Assembly: GCA_947628705.1 (NCBI GenBank)
Contig: CANRAZ010000001.1
Coordinates: 26,309-90,308 of the forward strand
Length of the DNA: 64,000 nucleotides
DNA from: an uncultured Lachnospiraceae bacterium
GTDB taxonomy: Bacteria > Bacillota > Clostridia > Lachnospirales > Lachnospiraceae
Direction: 5' to 3'
Under the pieces are notes generated by a model that made no database searches, was not told where the DNA came from, and was given only the letters and a program-made list of their open reading frames with translations. Below, piece by piece: positions 48,589 to 58,936 of this stretch (position 1 is the stretch's first letter; every line of letters starts with the position of its first letter). The translations under genes were made by a program, and so were the position numbers.

Positions 48589-48618
48589 ACAAAAAAGCAA
48601 CAGCATAAAGCTGCTGCC
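48589..48618 (-). terminator. Terminator of the lipoprotein/permease operon
   Basis: GCAGCAGC / GCTGTTGC hairpin (one mismatch) then T-run on the minus strand. Confidence 0.75.
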
Positions 48619-48664
48619 ATAACTTTTCAAAATATCAACAATAAAGTCTGAAAACCGCTCCCGG

Positions 48665-49846
48665 TCACCTTTTGCCTCTTCCGCTTAACGCATATCCTGC
48701 CGCAAGCGCAGCAGCGCCTATAAACGCCGTGAACGCCATGCAAAAAATCAGCCTGCTGACGGGTATTCCGAAAAAATTAAAGTAATCGAACTTTTCAAAA
48801 TACTCTCTGAGACTCATTAGAGCATGCGGAACGTAAGTCCTGAATTTATTTGCCGCATCAACAATTTCAAATTTATTATACTTATAAAAAATAAACCCGC
48901 CTTCACAAAGCCCAAGGCCTATAATAAGAGAAACCAACGGATTTAAGACTGCAATTGATATCAGTGCAATTACCGCAATAAAAACAAGATACATCAGCAT
49001 CACTGCCGCCTCCTGTACAGCCGTAAACCCTGCAATGCTGATCTGCCACGGACACTCTTCAAAAATTTCAAACTGCTGCAACGGAAGGTACAGATTCGAT
49101 AAGCCTAACAGTCTCATTCCAAAGAACATCTGAACAGCAAAGTGAATCGCCCTCACGAAAAAACATACCAACGATACCGCGGCGATTTTTTTTATAAAAA
49201 GTCCTCTTGAATTTTTTCTTGAAGTGTTTACAATCTGATATGCGCCGCTGGTTCTGTCCATCGTAAACATTCTCACCGTAATAATAACGGTAAATGCCAG
49301 CATTATTTCCTCCCAGTATGAAAAATTACTGAAAATATAGAACATTTCATAGGTATGGTTACTGATTCCCGTACTCTTAAATTCCAACGGGACACGTTTA
49401 TTATAAAGACTGAACGCCTTTTCGTTATATTTTATAAAATAGCTGTCAGGTTCGTCTTTTCTTTTTTCACCCTGTATCGCATAGAATATTTCGGTTACCG
49501 TTTTCGTTCGGTGTTCCGGAAAATCAACAAATACGTAAGATGCAAGCTGACTTAACTGATAGTATATTCGTTCTCTTTCAAAATATTCTTCGCTTAGTGA
49601 AGGAAGCGTCGCAGTTTCTTCATTGTAGGCCTCCAAACTTTTATTTATTTCATCGTAACTCCCCGAGATTTCATCTGCAAACTCCACTATCCGCTTTCCC
49701 TCTCCGTCAGGCTTCCCTTCAAATTTCCAGTCGCCATAAGACAGATAAAACATGTATGCAAGCGTCATAATCAATGCTATCCACGTCATTTTTGACGAAA
49801 ACAATTTTTTAAATTCCATGAGCATGTTTATCACCCCCGCAAGCAA
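48665..49846 (-). CDS. ABC-2-type permease-like multi-TM protein
   Basis: N-terminal TM, ~130-aa extracytoplasmic segment, TM cluster; MFTMDRTSGAYQIVNTSRKNSRGLFIKKI. Confidence 0.7.
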   Translation of the reverse strand: MLAGVINMLMEFKKLFSSKMTWIALIMTLAYMFYLSYGDWKFEGKPDGEGKRIVEFADEISGSYDEINKSLEAYNEETATLPSLSEEYFERERIYYQLSQLASYVFVDFPEHRTKTVTEIFYAIQGEKRKDEPDSYFIKYNEKAFSLYNKRVPLEFKSTGISNHTYEMFYIFSNFSYWEEIMLAFTVIITVRMFTMDRTSGAYQIVNTSRKNSRGLFIKKIAAVSLVCFFVRAIHFAVQMFFGMRLLGLSNLYLPLQQFEIFEECPWQISIAGFTAVQEAAVMLMYLVFIAVIALISIAVLNPLVSLIIGLGLCEGGFIFYKYNKFEIVDAANKFRTYVPHALMSLREYFEKFDYFNFFGIPVSRLIFCMAFTAFIGAAALAAGYALSGRGKR

Positions 49847-49851
49847 ATGTT

Positions 49852-50955
49852 TTACTTTATTGTGACTGCAATCTTTCCGGTAGAGACATCATAAAAGTCC
49901 ACTATCGTTTCCGAATTCATTTCATCACAATAAAACGGAACTGCAACAGCCGTAAACGCGTGTCTTCCTTTTGTTATTCCGCTTATGTCAATCGGATATT
50001 CCCACATTCTACCTCCTGCCCCCGGAGTCTGCACAAAACAGTGGTTTTCTCCTTCAAAAGGCGCCATAAGCTCGCCGTCGCAAAATACCATAACGCTATA
50101 ATAGGCTCCAAGCGCCTTCTGTCCGTCGCCATCGTCTGCAAAGCAGTCTCCCACAAATCTTATATACAGCGAATCTTCAGATGTTTCTATCGCCTCCGCT
50201 ATTCCTGCCAAGCCCAAACTGTTAGGCGCCACAGTATCTTCCTCCGAACTCAGCGGATTAAAAAACATCCTTCCTCCTTCGATTGGATCGTCAACATCGT
50301 CAACATAATCAACGTAATATTTTTCTTCCGTTTCAGGAAGCACACTCTCTTTTACGCATGCGGCATTATACATTTGATAGCTTATATGTTCGCATAACGT
50401 GTAATTCTCGTCCTCTTCTAAAACATAATCATAATAAGGATCGCAAAGCAGGGTTATTTCTCCTGTGTTTTCGTCGGCATCTACCTTTATCGGTATAGAA
50501 TACGTAACGCCGCTTTCGAACGGGTACGTAAATCTAAGACCTTTCCCCTGGTCTTCTCCGATCACCTCAAAAGGCACAGGTATCCCGTCAGCAATTATGT
50601 ACAGCGCGGCAGGCACAGGCTCGTCCTCATGTCCTAACGCAGAATCGATCCTGAGTTCAGCATAAAAAACAAATTCTGTTTCAGAGCTTATTTCCGCCCG
50701 ATACGCCATAGGTTCATCCGTCTCTTTGCCGTTTTCGTCAGCTTTATAAACATTCAGCGCCGAAGACATTCCAAACAATCCCACGCCTTCGATTGCTGTT
50801 TCTGAATCCGGTGCATCAACGGCGCCGCTTATACCGGGAGTTACCGTTTCCGTCGCCTTATCCTGATTTATACCGTTTCCGTCCTCTCCGCATGCGGCAA
50901 ATCCGATTGCAGCAGACAACAACATCAGGTACAGAATTAATTTTTTTGCTTTCAT
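49852..50955 (-). CDS. Putative lipoprotein
   Basis: MKAKKLILYLMLLSAAIGFAACGEDGNG lipobox. Confidence 0.8.
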   Translation of the reverse strand: MKAKKLILYLMLLSAAIGFAACGEDGNGINQDKATETVTPGISGAVDAPDSETAIEGVGLFGMSSALNVYKADENGKETDEPMAYRAEISSETEFVFYAELRIDSALGHEDEPVPAALYIIADGIPVPFEVIGEDQGKGLRFTYPFESGVTYSIPIKVDADENTGEITLLCDPYYDYVLEEDENYTLCEHISYQMYNAACVKESVLPETEEKYYVDYVDDVDDPIEGGRMFFNPLSSEEDTVAPNSLGLAGIAEAIETSEDSLYIRFVGDCFADDGDGQKALGAYYSVMVFCDGELMAPFEGENHCFVQTPGAGGRMWEYPIDISGITKGRHAFTAVAVPFYCDEMNSETIVDFYDVSTGKIAVTIK

Positions 50956-50976
50956 CTCTTTTTCTCCCTTCTGCTC

Positions 50977-52221
50977 CTAATACGTCAGTATGCTTCCCAT
51001 CTCACCTGAATGACCGTCCTGATAAAAGATGCCAAGACTTACCGTAATCACTTTTCCGGTTTCTTTATCTACAATAAACAGAGCATTTTCATTCATTTCA
51101 TCTACTATGTCAGAGTTGTCCGCTATAAACAAATATCTGATGGATTCACATGATACAAAGTCGAATTCATGAACCCACTGTTCCTCAACCTTGTATTCAG
51201 TACCGTTTTTATAACTTAAGGACAAATCAAGCTCCTGAGAACCGTTTCCGTCCAAATCGCACATATATAATCCGCCGCAATCGCCCTTCTTTTCTTCCGC
51301 CGTTATTCCGATCTCACTCTCCTCCTCTTTTTCACCGTAATCGGCATAAATCATATAGAAGATGCGACTGTCACTCACGTAAAACTGTGCGATTTCATCC
51401 TCAAGCAGTATTTCCGCCTCTCCGGCGCCATCCGCGCTCATACGGTATAAATGTGAATCTTTGATAAAATATACATAATTGCCCGCACACATCAGGCTAT
51501 ATGCTTTGTCAGCAAGCTTCTGTGATTCTCCATTCGACATATCGTAACGAATCATTTCATAATCGCTGTTTATGACAAAAACATCCTCCCCTAACAGATC
51601 CATATACATAATGCCGCTCTCAAAATCTATCGGCTCTGTCGTTTCCATGGTATCCAGTGAAAGCATACGGATCCAATATGTTCCGCTCAAAACGGCTTTA
51701 TCACCTTTTATTGACACGCCCATTGCTGTTTTATTATCAGGTTCATACTTTTCATTGTACTCATTAAAGTAGGTGTTTTCGTAAATTTTTTTTCGTTTTC
51801 CTCCGTTTTCAGTGTAATACAGGCTTCCGTCCGAATATGAAGATTCATAACAGCCATCCGCTGTCCAAATTTCATCCAGTCCTCTCTTCAAATATCTGCA
51901 GTCCGGCGAATCTAAACCGTGCGTACAGCCCGGAATATCACAGTACTCTCCGATATATCCCGTGTTAAAATCCAACTTAAATCCAACACTTATATCGATG
52001 CAGAAAAAACAATCTTTGTTATATCCGCAGGTATAGTTTATATTTGAAATGTTCCTTTGAAATGAATCCATAGTATCAAAGCCGTCAAGACAGAGCAGTT
52101 GTTCTCCCAGCTCAAGCTCATCAGCATCAACATAATAATCATCGTCCATACTGTTTTTTTTACCGCAAGCATTAAAAAGCAACACGATAAAGACAAGCAG
52201 AAAAAGTGTTGGTTTTCTCAT
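50977..52221 (-). CDS. Putative lipoprotein, beta-propeller-like (DUF5050-like)
   Basis: MRKPTLFLLVFIVLLFNACGKKNS lipobox; repeated motifs CAGNYVYFIKDSHLYRMSADG, LYMCDLDGNGSQ. Confidence 0.75.
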   Translation of the reverse strand: MRKPTLFLLVFIVLLFNACGKKNSMDDDYYVDADELELGEQLLCLDGFDTMDSFQRNISNINYTCGYNKDCFFCIDISVGFKLDFNTGYIGEYCDIPGCTHGLDSPDCRYLKRGLDEIWTADGCYESSYSDGSLYYTENGGKRKKIYENTYFNEYNEKYEPDNKTAMGVSIKGDKAVLSGTYWIRMLSLDTMETTEPIDFESGIMYMDLLGEDVFVINSDYEMIRYDMSNGESQKLADKAYSLMCAGNYVYFIKDSHLYRMSADGAGEAEILLEDEIAQFYVSDSRIFYMIYADYGEKEEESEIGITAEEKKGDCGGLYMCDLDGNGSQELDLSLSYKNGTEYKVEEQWVHEFDFVSCESIRYLFIADNSDIVDEMNENALFIVDKETGKVITVSLGIFYQDGHSGEMGSILTY

Positions 52222-52446
52222 ATAAAATATAACCTCCGATTATAAACGCCACGAAACGTCAGAATTTTTCTGTTAGTTTATAGTGTTATGTTCGGCATGC
52301 TGTTGAAAAGATCCACATATTTACGAATTGTTCGCAGCTATACCAGCGCACCTTGAAACTTGTAATTTTTAACAGTGCATGACAGCATACTTACCGGCAT
52401 TACGTACATTTCAAATGCCTTTTTACGCTAAGTCTTTGATAAATTT

Positions 52447-52475
52447 ATTATAAAGGCAAAAATATATCTTGTCAA
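52447..52475 (-). promoter_or_regulatory. Perfect consensus sigma-A promoter upstream of lipoprotein operon
   Basis: On minus strand TTGACA - 17 bp - TATAAT; about 220 nt before the ATG at 52221. Confidence 0.85.
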
Positions 52476-52595
52476 TATACAATTATCATTTTAAACAGTA
52501 TCGAACATTACCGGCAAATATTTTACCCAAGCGGCACAAGTCCAAGCGGTCTTGCGACTCACGCTTACAGACTCGCAGCCTTTCCGTGCACACGT

Positions 52596-52636
52596 CAAAA
52601 CAGGCACAGCCGTAATTCCCGACCGTGCCTGTTTAA
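52596..52636 (-). terminator. Terminator downstream of ispH-rpsA fusion
   Basis: AAACAGGCAC ... GTGCCTGTTT. Confidence 0.75.
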
Positions 52637-52679
52637 TAACATAATATGTAGTTTTAAAACGTCAAAATTCAGTTCAAAC

Positions 52680-54758
52680 TTATTCCGCAGCTTCCTCGGA
52701 CGCTGCTTCCTCTGTTTCAGCAGCGGCTTCTTCAACAGATTCTTCCGCCGGTTCGGCTGCCTCTGCTTCCTCAACAGTCTCCTCTGCCGGTTCAGCTGCC
52801 TCTGCTTTCTCAACAGTCTCAGCCTCGTCAGTGTCTTCCTCCGGCTCGTCCTTTGCAAGCGCCTTCATGCTAAGGCTGATTTTCTGCTCGTCCTCCTTGA
52901 AGTCAATAATCTTAGCTTCAATAATCTGTCCGATTGAAAGAACATCGCTTGGCTTCTCAACTCTCTTTCTCGAAATCTGAGAAACATGGAGCAGTGCGTC
53001 AACTCCGTCTGCAAGCTCGACAAATGCGCCGAATGTCGTCATTCTTGCTACCCGTCCGGTAACTACTGTTCCAACCGCATACTTGGTCTGAGCGTCCGCC
53101 CAAGGGTCTTCGTCTTCAAACTTTTTGCTCAGCGCTATCTTGTCGCCCTTGATATCCTTAACGAAAACTCTTACCTTGTCTCCGACTTTGAAGGATTTCT
53201 TCGGGTTCTCGGCTCTGCCCCAGCTGATTTCCGAAACGTGAAGAAGTCCGTCGATATCGCCGAGGTCGACAAAAACGCCAAAATCCGTTATGTTCTTAAC
53301 GGTTCCCTCAAAAATATCGCCCTCTTTGATCGAGGCAAGAACAGCCGCCTGCTTTTCTGCTTTCTGTGCGGCAACGACCTGCTTTCTGTCTCCGATGATC
53401 CTTCTTTTCTTCGGGTTGTACTCTATAAGGACAAGCTCGACCTCCGTGTTCTTATATTTTTCCAAATCCTTTTCATAAACATCTGAAACAAGGCTTGCAG
53501 GAATAAACACCCTTGTGTCCTCGACCTGCACCGTAAGTCCTCCCTTTACGACATCGGTGACCTTGCCTGAAACTATTGTTCCGTTCTCCGCCGCCTCCTG
53601 AAGCTTAGGATTTACCCTTTCTCCAAAAACCTTGCGCGCGCTTAATACAACCTGTCCGTCTCCGTCGTTTACCTTTATGATTTTAGCGGTCATCTTGTCG
53701 CCCGGCTTAACAACAGTCGTAAGGTCAAGAGACGAATCTCTTGTATACTCGTTCCTGCTGACTATGCCGTCGGCCTTATAACCGATGTTAAGAACTATTT
53801 CATCTTCTTTTACGTCAATTACAGTTCCCTCGACTACCTCTCCATTGTGTATTGATTTTAATGATTCCTCCAACATCTGTTCAAAGTTCATGTCTTCCAT
53901 GGCTCTATGAACCTCCTCAATAATATTGTGTGGCGTTGAAGCACCTGCTGTAATACCTACGCTCTGAAATTCCGAGAACAATCCCAAATCCAAATCATTC
54001 ACATCTTCTATGTAGTATGTAGACTTACAGTAACCGGCTGATATTTCAAAAAGCTTGCCGGTATTAGAACTGTTGCGGCTGCCGATTATAAGCATCGCAT
54101 CGCTATTCTCTGCCAGCTCCCGTGCTTCCGTCTGTCTCTCTTCAGTCGCATTGCAGATAGTATTAACCACACTAGCATTTCTACTATAACCTTTTTTTTC
54201 AATAATTGCAACAAAATCTTCAAATTTTTTGTAGTTAAATGTCGTCTGTGCTACCATACAAAGCTTATTTATGTTGGAAAAATCTATTTTTTCAATTTCT
54301 TCGACGGATTTTACAACATATGCTTCTCCCCTGCACCAGCCGACGATTCCCTTTACCTCAGGATGTCCTGCGTCCCCTGCAATAATTATCCTGCTTCCGT
54401 TTTCGGATTCCCTGCTTACGGTTCTATGTATTTTTTTGACGAAAGGACAGGTTGCGTCGTATATCTTCACCTTCCCTTTTGACGAGCTTTCAATTCCCTT
54501 TAAAAAATCCTCCGTTTTTTTATCAATTCCGTGTGAACGGATCACAATGCAGCCCTGTTTTATTTCGGAGGCCTCTTCTATTCCGTTCAGAACCGATACG
54601 CCTGCTTTCTCAAGCTCAGCTACCACCTTTTCATTGTGAATAATAGGCCCCAGCGTAAAAACCTTTTCGCCCGCATCCGCAAGCCTGTTCACCATATCCA
54701 CAGCACGTTTTACTCCAAAGCAAAAGCCTGCTGTTTTTGCAATCCTTACCGTCCTCAT
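52680..54758 (-). CDS. Bifunctional IspH (HMBDP reductase)-ribosomal protein S1 fusion
   Basis: MRTVRIAKTAGFCFGVKRAVDM (IspH) then S1 domains (GDIFEGTVKNITDFGVFVDLGDIDGLLHVSEISW); Ala/Glu tail; ATG at 54758 preferred (ORF track 54842). Confidence 0.93.
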   Translation of the reverse strand: MRTVRIAKTAGFCFGVKRAVDMVNRLADAGEKVFTLGPIIHNEKVVAELEKAGVSVLNGIEEASEIKQGCIVIRSHGIDKKTEDFLKGIESSSKGKVKIYDATCPFVKKIHRTVSRESENGSRIIIAGDAGHPEVKGIVGWCRGEAYVVKSVEEIEKIDFSNINKLCMVAQTTFNYKKFEDFVAIIEKKGYSRNASVVNTICNATEERQTEARELAENSDAMLIIGSRNSSNTGKLFEISAGYCKSTYYIEDVNDLDLGLFSEFQSVGITAGASTPHNIIEEVHRAMEDMNFEQMLEESLKSIHNGEVVEGTVIDVKEDEIVLNIGYKADGIVSRNEYTRDSSLDLTTVVKPGDKMTAKIIKVNDGDGQVVLSARKVFGERVNPKLQEAAENGTIVSGKVTDVVKGGLTVQVEDTRVFIPASLVSDVYEKDLEKYKNTEVELVLIEYNPKKRRIIGDRKQVVAAQKAEKQAAVLASIKEGDIFEGTVKNITDFGVFVDLGDIDGLLHVSEISWGRAENPKKSFKVGDKVRVFVKDIKGDKIALSKKFEDEDPWADAQTKYAVGTVVTGRVARMTTFGAFVELADGVDALLHVSQISRKRVEKPSDVLSIGQIIEAKIIDFKEDEQKISLSMKALAKDEPEEDTDEAETVEKAEAAEPAEETVEEAEAAEPAEESVEEAAAETEEAASEEAAE

Positions 54759-54845
54759 TTTACTTCCCGTTACACATACTGATTTTCCCGCTCCGCCGCA
54801 TTTGCCGCTCAGAGTCCGGACCGACGACCTTCGCACATTCAAATT

Positions 54846-55523
54846 TTACCGTGCGCTGCGCGTCTTATCCCTAAAAAGGCCGATGACCGTTTCAACCACT
54901 TCTTCTATGCTCATATCGGAGCTGTCAATAAACTCCGCGTCTTCCGCCCTTTTAAGAGGAGCGATCTTTCTGTTCATATCCTTTTCGTCACGTTCAATTA
55001 TTTCCTTTTCAATCAGGCTGATATCGGAATCCGTTCCCTTTTGCCTGTACTCCTCATACCTTCGCCTTGCCCTTTCAAAAGCGCTGGCGGTAAGATACAC
55101 TTTCAAGGTGGCGTCGGGCAGCACGCAGGTTCCAATGTCACGCCCATCCATAACAACGTTATGCTCCCGTGCAAGCTGACGCTGAAGTCCGAGAAGCTTC
55201 TCTCTCACGGCAGGATATGCGCTTATGGAACTCGTCATTGCACTGACCTGACCGGTCCTTATAAAAGCGTTTACATTTTCGCCGTTAAGGATTACCTGCT
55301 GTCCGTCGTCATTATAAGCAATGCTTATGTCAATATTTTTAAGAGCAGACTCAATGTCCGACTCATTTTCCGCCGAAATCCCGTTTCTGATGCAATAAAG
55401 AGCCATTGCTCTGTACATTGCACCCGTATCCGCATATATCCAGCCAAGCCTCTTTGCTATCTCCTTTGCAATAGTGCTTTTTCCTGCTCCTGCCGGTCCG
55501 TCAATTGCTATTTGAAAGCTCAT
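54846..55523 (-). CDS. cmk: Cytidylate kinase
   Basis: QIAIDGPAGAGKSTIAKEIAKRLGWIYADTGAMYRA; VMDGRDIGTCVLPDA. Confidence 0.97.
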   Translation of the reverse strand: MSFQIAIDGPAGAGKSTIAKEIAKRLGWIYADTGAMYRAMALYCIRNGISAENESDIESALKNIDISIAYNDDGQQVILNGENVNAFIRTGQVSAMTSSISAYPAVREKLLGLQRQLAREHNVVMDGRDIGTCVLPDATLKVYLTASAFERARRRYEEYRQKGTDSDISLIEKEIIERDEKDMNRKIAPLKRAEDAEFIDSSDMSIEEVVETVIGLFRDKTRSAR

Positions 55524-55549
55524 TTTTATTCTCCTTCTGCGTTATTAGT

Positions 55550-56833
55550 TCACCTTGCTGACACTGCCATGGCTGCCGCCGCTGCGGTAGACCACGCTAT
55601 CTGGAGGTTATATCCGCCTGTCAGCGCATCCAAATCAAGTACCTCACCGATAAAAAATACTCCCTCACAAAGTCTTGATTCCATGGTTGCAGGATTTATT
55701 TCCTTAACCTCTATTCCTCCCTTGGTTACTACTGCTTCATTGTAACCTCCCAGTCCGGTTATGTGCATATCAAAGCCTTTTAGGACTTGGATTATCCTCT
55801 GCCTTTCCTCTTTTGTTACAAAAACCGCTTTTTTTGTGCCGTCTATCGCCGCTTTGTAAAGGAACGCAGGAACCATTGCGGCAGGAAGCATTCTTCGAAT
55901 AACAGATTTCAACTGTTTATTCGGGTCCTCCTTAATTTCTCTCAGAAGCCTGCTTTCAAGCTCGCCGCCGTCTACGGCAGGCTTTAAATCAAGCTTCAGC
56001 AGCGCTCCCTCGCAGGCAATACCTGCTTTAGCGGTACATGACAGTATCAAAGGGCCGCTGACTCCGGTATGGGTAAAGAGCATTTCACCAAAACCCGTAT
56101 AGAGTTCCTGTCCGTTTCTGCTTACTTCAACTCTTACGTTCTTTAATGTCAGACCTGCCATTTCTGCGCAAAACGGTTCTTCGATTCGAACTGAAACGAG
56201 AGAAGGAAAGCACTTTGTAACCTTGTGTCCCAAGGCTCTTGCTAAACCGTACCCGTCGCCGGTTGAGCCTGTGGACGGATAGGACAGTCCGCCTGTAGCG
56301 ACTGCAAGGCAGTCGCACGGAATGATCCCGCCGTTATCCAGCTTCACTCCGACAGCCCTTCTTTCGGGAGCCTTGCGCTTAACAGCCGCCCCGCTATCCC
56401 GTTTTTCATTTTCAATTTGCTCCGTTAATATCTCCGTTGCCCTTACGCCGTAAATAAACTTCACATTGAATTTTGCACACGTCTTTTCAAGACACCTGAT
56501 GATATCGCTTGCTTTGTCCGATTCCGGGAATACCCTCATTCCCCTTTCGACCTTCAGCTTTACGCCGCGGCTCTCAAAAAAGTCCATTACATCGTAGTTG
56601 CCAAACGAATTAAAAGAGCTGTACAAAAAACGTCCGTTGGTAACAATACTCTCCATTATACTGTCCCTGTCGCCGGCATTTGTAAGATTGCATCTGCCCT
56701 TTCCCGTTATGTACAGCTTTTTCCCTGCTTTTTCATTTTTCTCAACTACAGTAACACTGCAGCCGCGCTCAGAAGCAAGCGCCGCCATCATAAGACCTGA
56801 CGCGCCTGCTCCGATAATAACAACATTGCTCAT
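55550..56833 (-). CDS. HI0933/BaiN-family FAD-dependent oxidoreductase
   Basis: VVIIGAGASGLMMAALASERG; GRCNLTN; GGLSYPSTGSTGDGYGLARALGH; ATG at 56833. Confidence 0.92.
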   Translation of the reverse strand: MSNVVIIGAGASGLMMAALASERGCSVTVVEKNEKAGKKLYITGKGRCNLTNAGDRDSIMESIVTNGRFLYSSFNSFGNYDVMDFFESRGVKLKVERGMRVFPESDKASDIIRCLEKTCAKFNVKFIYGVRATEILTEQIENEKRDSGAAVKRKAPERRAVGVKLDNGGIIPCDCLAVATGGLSYPSTGSTGDGYGLARALGHKVTKCFPSLVSVRIEEPFCAEMAGLTLKNVRVEVSRNGQELYTGFGEMLFTHTGVSGPLILSCTAKAGIACEGALLKLDLKPAVDGGELESRLLREIKEDPNKQLKSVIRRMLPAAMVPAFLYKAAIDGTKKAVFVTKEERQRIIQVLKGFDMHITGLGGYNEAVVTKGGIEVKEINPATMESRLCEGVFFIGEVLDLDALTGGYNLQIAWSTAAAAAMAVSAR

Positions 56834-56843
56834 AAGGAACCGC

Positions 56844-57407
56844 CTATTTTTTCTCCTGAAGCACCTGTCTGTTCTTGTAAATATAATCCGCCAGAGACAC
56901 CACGGTAAGAACCAGTGCGATCCACATAAAAATAACTCCAAGAGCGTCTATAAACTTAAAGAAAGCTCCGTCATAGGCAGGATTTGCAGTGAACAGAAGG
57001 AATATGCACATCAGCATTTGAGCGGTGGTTTTAAATTTAGCTATGTAACTCGCTGCGATTACCACGCCGTTATCAGCGGCAACAAGCCTGAATCCGCTGA
57101 TTATGAACTCTCTCGCCATTATGACGGCAACTACTATGCTTGGTATTTTTCCGAGCTCAATAAGAAGTATCATCGCCGTGCAGACCAAAACCTTGTCGGC
57201 AAGCGGGTCCATAAACTTTCCCAGATTTGTAACCAGCTTATATTTTCTGGCAATATACCCGTCAAGAAAATCCGTAATACATGCAATCACGAATACCGCA
57301 AGCGCGATAAAATTGTTGAAAGGAATACTGTCAACCATCAGCAGAATTACGAAAACCGGAATAAGAGCCACCCTAAAAACCGTAATCTTATTTGGCAAAT
57401 TCATCAT
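56844..57407 (-). CDS. pgsA: CDP-diacylglycerol-glycerol-3-phosphate 3-phosphatidyltransferase
   Basis: MNLPNKITVFRVALIPVFV; DFLDGYIARKYKLVTNLGKFMDPLADKVLV. Confidence 0.95.
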   Translation of the reverse strand: MMNLPNKITVFRVALIPVFVILLMVDSIPFNNFIALAVFVIACITDFLDGYIARKYKLVTNLGKFMDPLADKVLVCTAMILLIELGKIPSIVVAVIMAREFIISGFRLVAADNGVVIAASYIAKFKTTAQMLMCIFLLFTANPAYDGAFFKFIDALGVIFMWIALVLTVVSLADYIYKNRQVLQEKK

Positions 57408-58725
57408 CTGTCACCTCCCCTATCAAATCATATTTTTCAGAACCTGTAATTTTCACATCGACGATGCTTCCGGATAAAAGATTCTCATCGCAGAACACGA
57501 ACACCGAACCGTCAATATCAGGAGCGTCCATGTAGGTTCTGCCAATATATATGTTTTCGTCAGGAATAAATCCTTCAATAATTACCTTGACCGTCCTGCC
57601 CTCCATCGCCCTTGCATTCTCAAAGGCCATTTTGCCGGCAATTTTCATTATACGGTTCCTGCGTTTCGTCTTTTCCCTTGCAGGAACCTGATTTTTCATT
57701 TTCGATGCAGGAGTTCCCTCCTCCTTTGAATATGTAAAAACCCCCAGTCTCGTAAAGTTTACCTTCCTTACAAGCTCCTCAAGCTCTGCGACGTCCTCTT
57801 CCGTCTCGCCCGGAAATCCCGTTATCAGAGATGTGCGGAGAGCCGCATCGGGAATGATTTTTCTTATTTTTTCAATTACCGAGTATATATCGGCCCTGCA
57901 CGTTTTTCTTCCCATCGCTTTAAGAATGCGGTCGCTTGCATGCTGAATCGGAATGTCTAAGTAATGCAGTATCTTATCAGAAGAAGCCACCGTTTCAAGC
58001 AGCTCGTCATAAATCTCCTCCGGATAGCAATACATCAGCCTGATCCATTCAAGACCTTCTATTTCCGTAAGCCTTTTTAAAAGCTCGTGCAGCTTCTTTT
58101 CACCGTAAAGGTCTACGCCGTAAAGAGTTGTTTCCTGTGCGACGACAATCAGCTCTTTTGTTCCGTTTTCGGCAAGATATGAAGCCTCCTCAATAAGCCT
58201 TTCCATCGGTACGGAACGGTATTTTCCTCTGACGGACGGAATCACGCAATAGGTACAGCGCTTATCGCAGCCTTCGGCAATCTTAAGGTATGAAACGTAG
58301 TTCTCTCCCGTTATTATTCTTTTTGAATCCGGCAACGGAAGCCTGTTTATATCCTTTAGATCCATCTCAAAGCCGCTGTCCTCGCCGGCAAGACACTGTA
58401 AAATATCGTCAAATGCAGTCGTCCCGAGAACAGCATCAGCCTCAGGGATCTCCTCGTGAATTTCCTGAGCATAACGCTGAGCAAGGCAGCCTGTGACAAT
58501 CAGCTTCTTAAGCCCTGCGCTCTTTTTAAGCTCTGCAAATTCAAGAATAGTGTTTATGCTTTCTTCCTTAGCGTCATGTATAAAACAGCAGGTGTTGATA
58601 ATAACAGCGTCAGCCTCATTTTCATCGTCAGTCAGAGTATGCCCTCCGTCACGCAGGATTCCCAGCATGTATTCACTGTCAACTCTGTTTTTATCACAGC
58701 CAAGAGAAACCAGAAGAACTCTCAT
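57388..58725 (-). CDS. rimO: Ribosomal protein S12 methylthiotransferase
   Basis: VSLGCDKNRVDSEYMLG; EGCDKRCTYCVIPSVRGKYRS; TRAM domain; ATG at 58725. Confidence 0.95.
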   Translation of the reverse strand: MRVLLVSLGCDKNRVDSEYMLGILRDGGHTLTDDENEADAVIINTCCFIHDAKEESINTILEFAELKKSAGLKKLIVTGCLAQRYAQEIHEEIPEADAVLGTTAFDDILQCLAGEDSGFEMDLKDINRLPLPDSKRIITGENYVSYLKIAEGCDKRCTYCVIPSVRGKYRSVPMERLIEEASYLAENGTKELIVVAQETTLYGVDLYGEKKLHELLKRLTEIEGLEWIRLMYCYPEEIYDELLETVASSDKILHYLDIPIQHASDRILKAMGRKTCRADIYSVIEKIRKIIPDAALRTSLITGFPGETEEDVAELEELVRKVNFTRLGVFTYSKEEGTPASKMKNQVPAREKTKRRNRIMKIAGKMAFENARAMEGRTVKVIIEGFIPDENIYIGRTYMDAPDIDGSVFVFCDENLLSGSIVDVKITGSEKYDLIGEVTDDEFAK

Positions 58726-58936
58726 TCGCGCCTCCGATGTAAAGCAGTAACGCCGCAGGACAAGCCGCAAGCCCCGACCTGTCCGCACTATAAAGAGTAT
58801 TCTATCATATTAGGAAACTAAAATCCACTCAAAAAAACCATTAATTGCCTTTTAATTTTTTTTAATGAACATTAACATGAATATTGTCATTTTTCATTGG
58901 TTTAGACGTCTCTGCCGATTTCTTGCCGTATTTGCG

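Noticed and set aside
52411-52440. Plus-strand terminator GGCATTacgtacatttcaAATGCCTTTTT
   Set aside because: No plus-strand gene ends here; better explained as a hairpin in the minus-strand leader, and the stem is only 6 bp.
56598-57449. 283-aa plus-strand ORF opposite pgsA and the HI0933-family gene
   Set aside because: Antisense to two well-supported CDS; composition typical of shadow ORFs.
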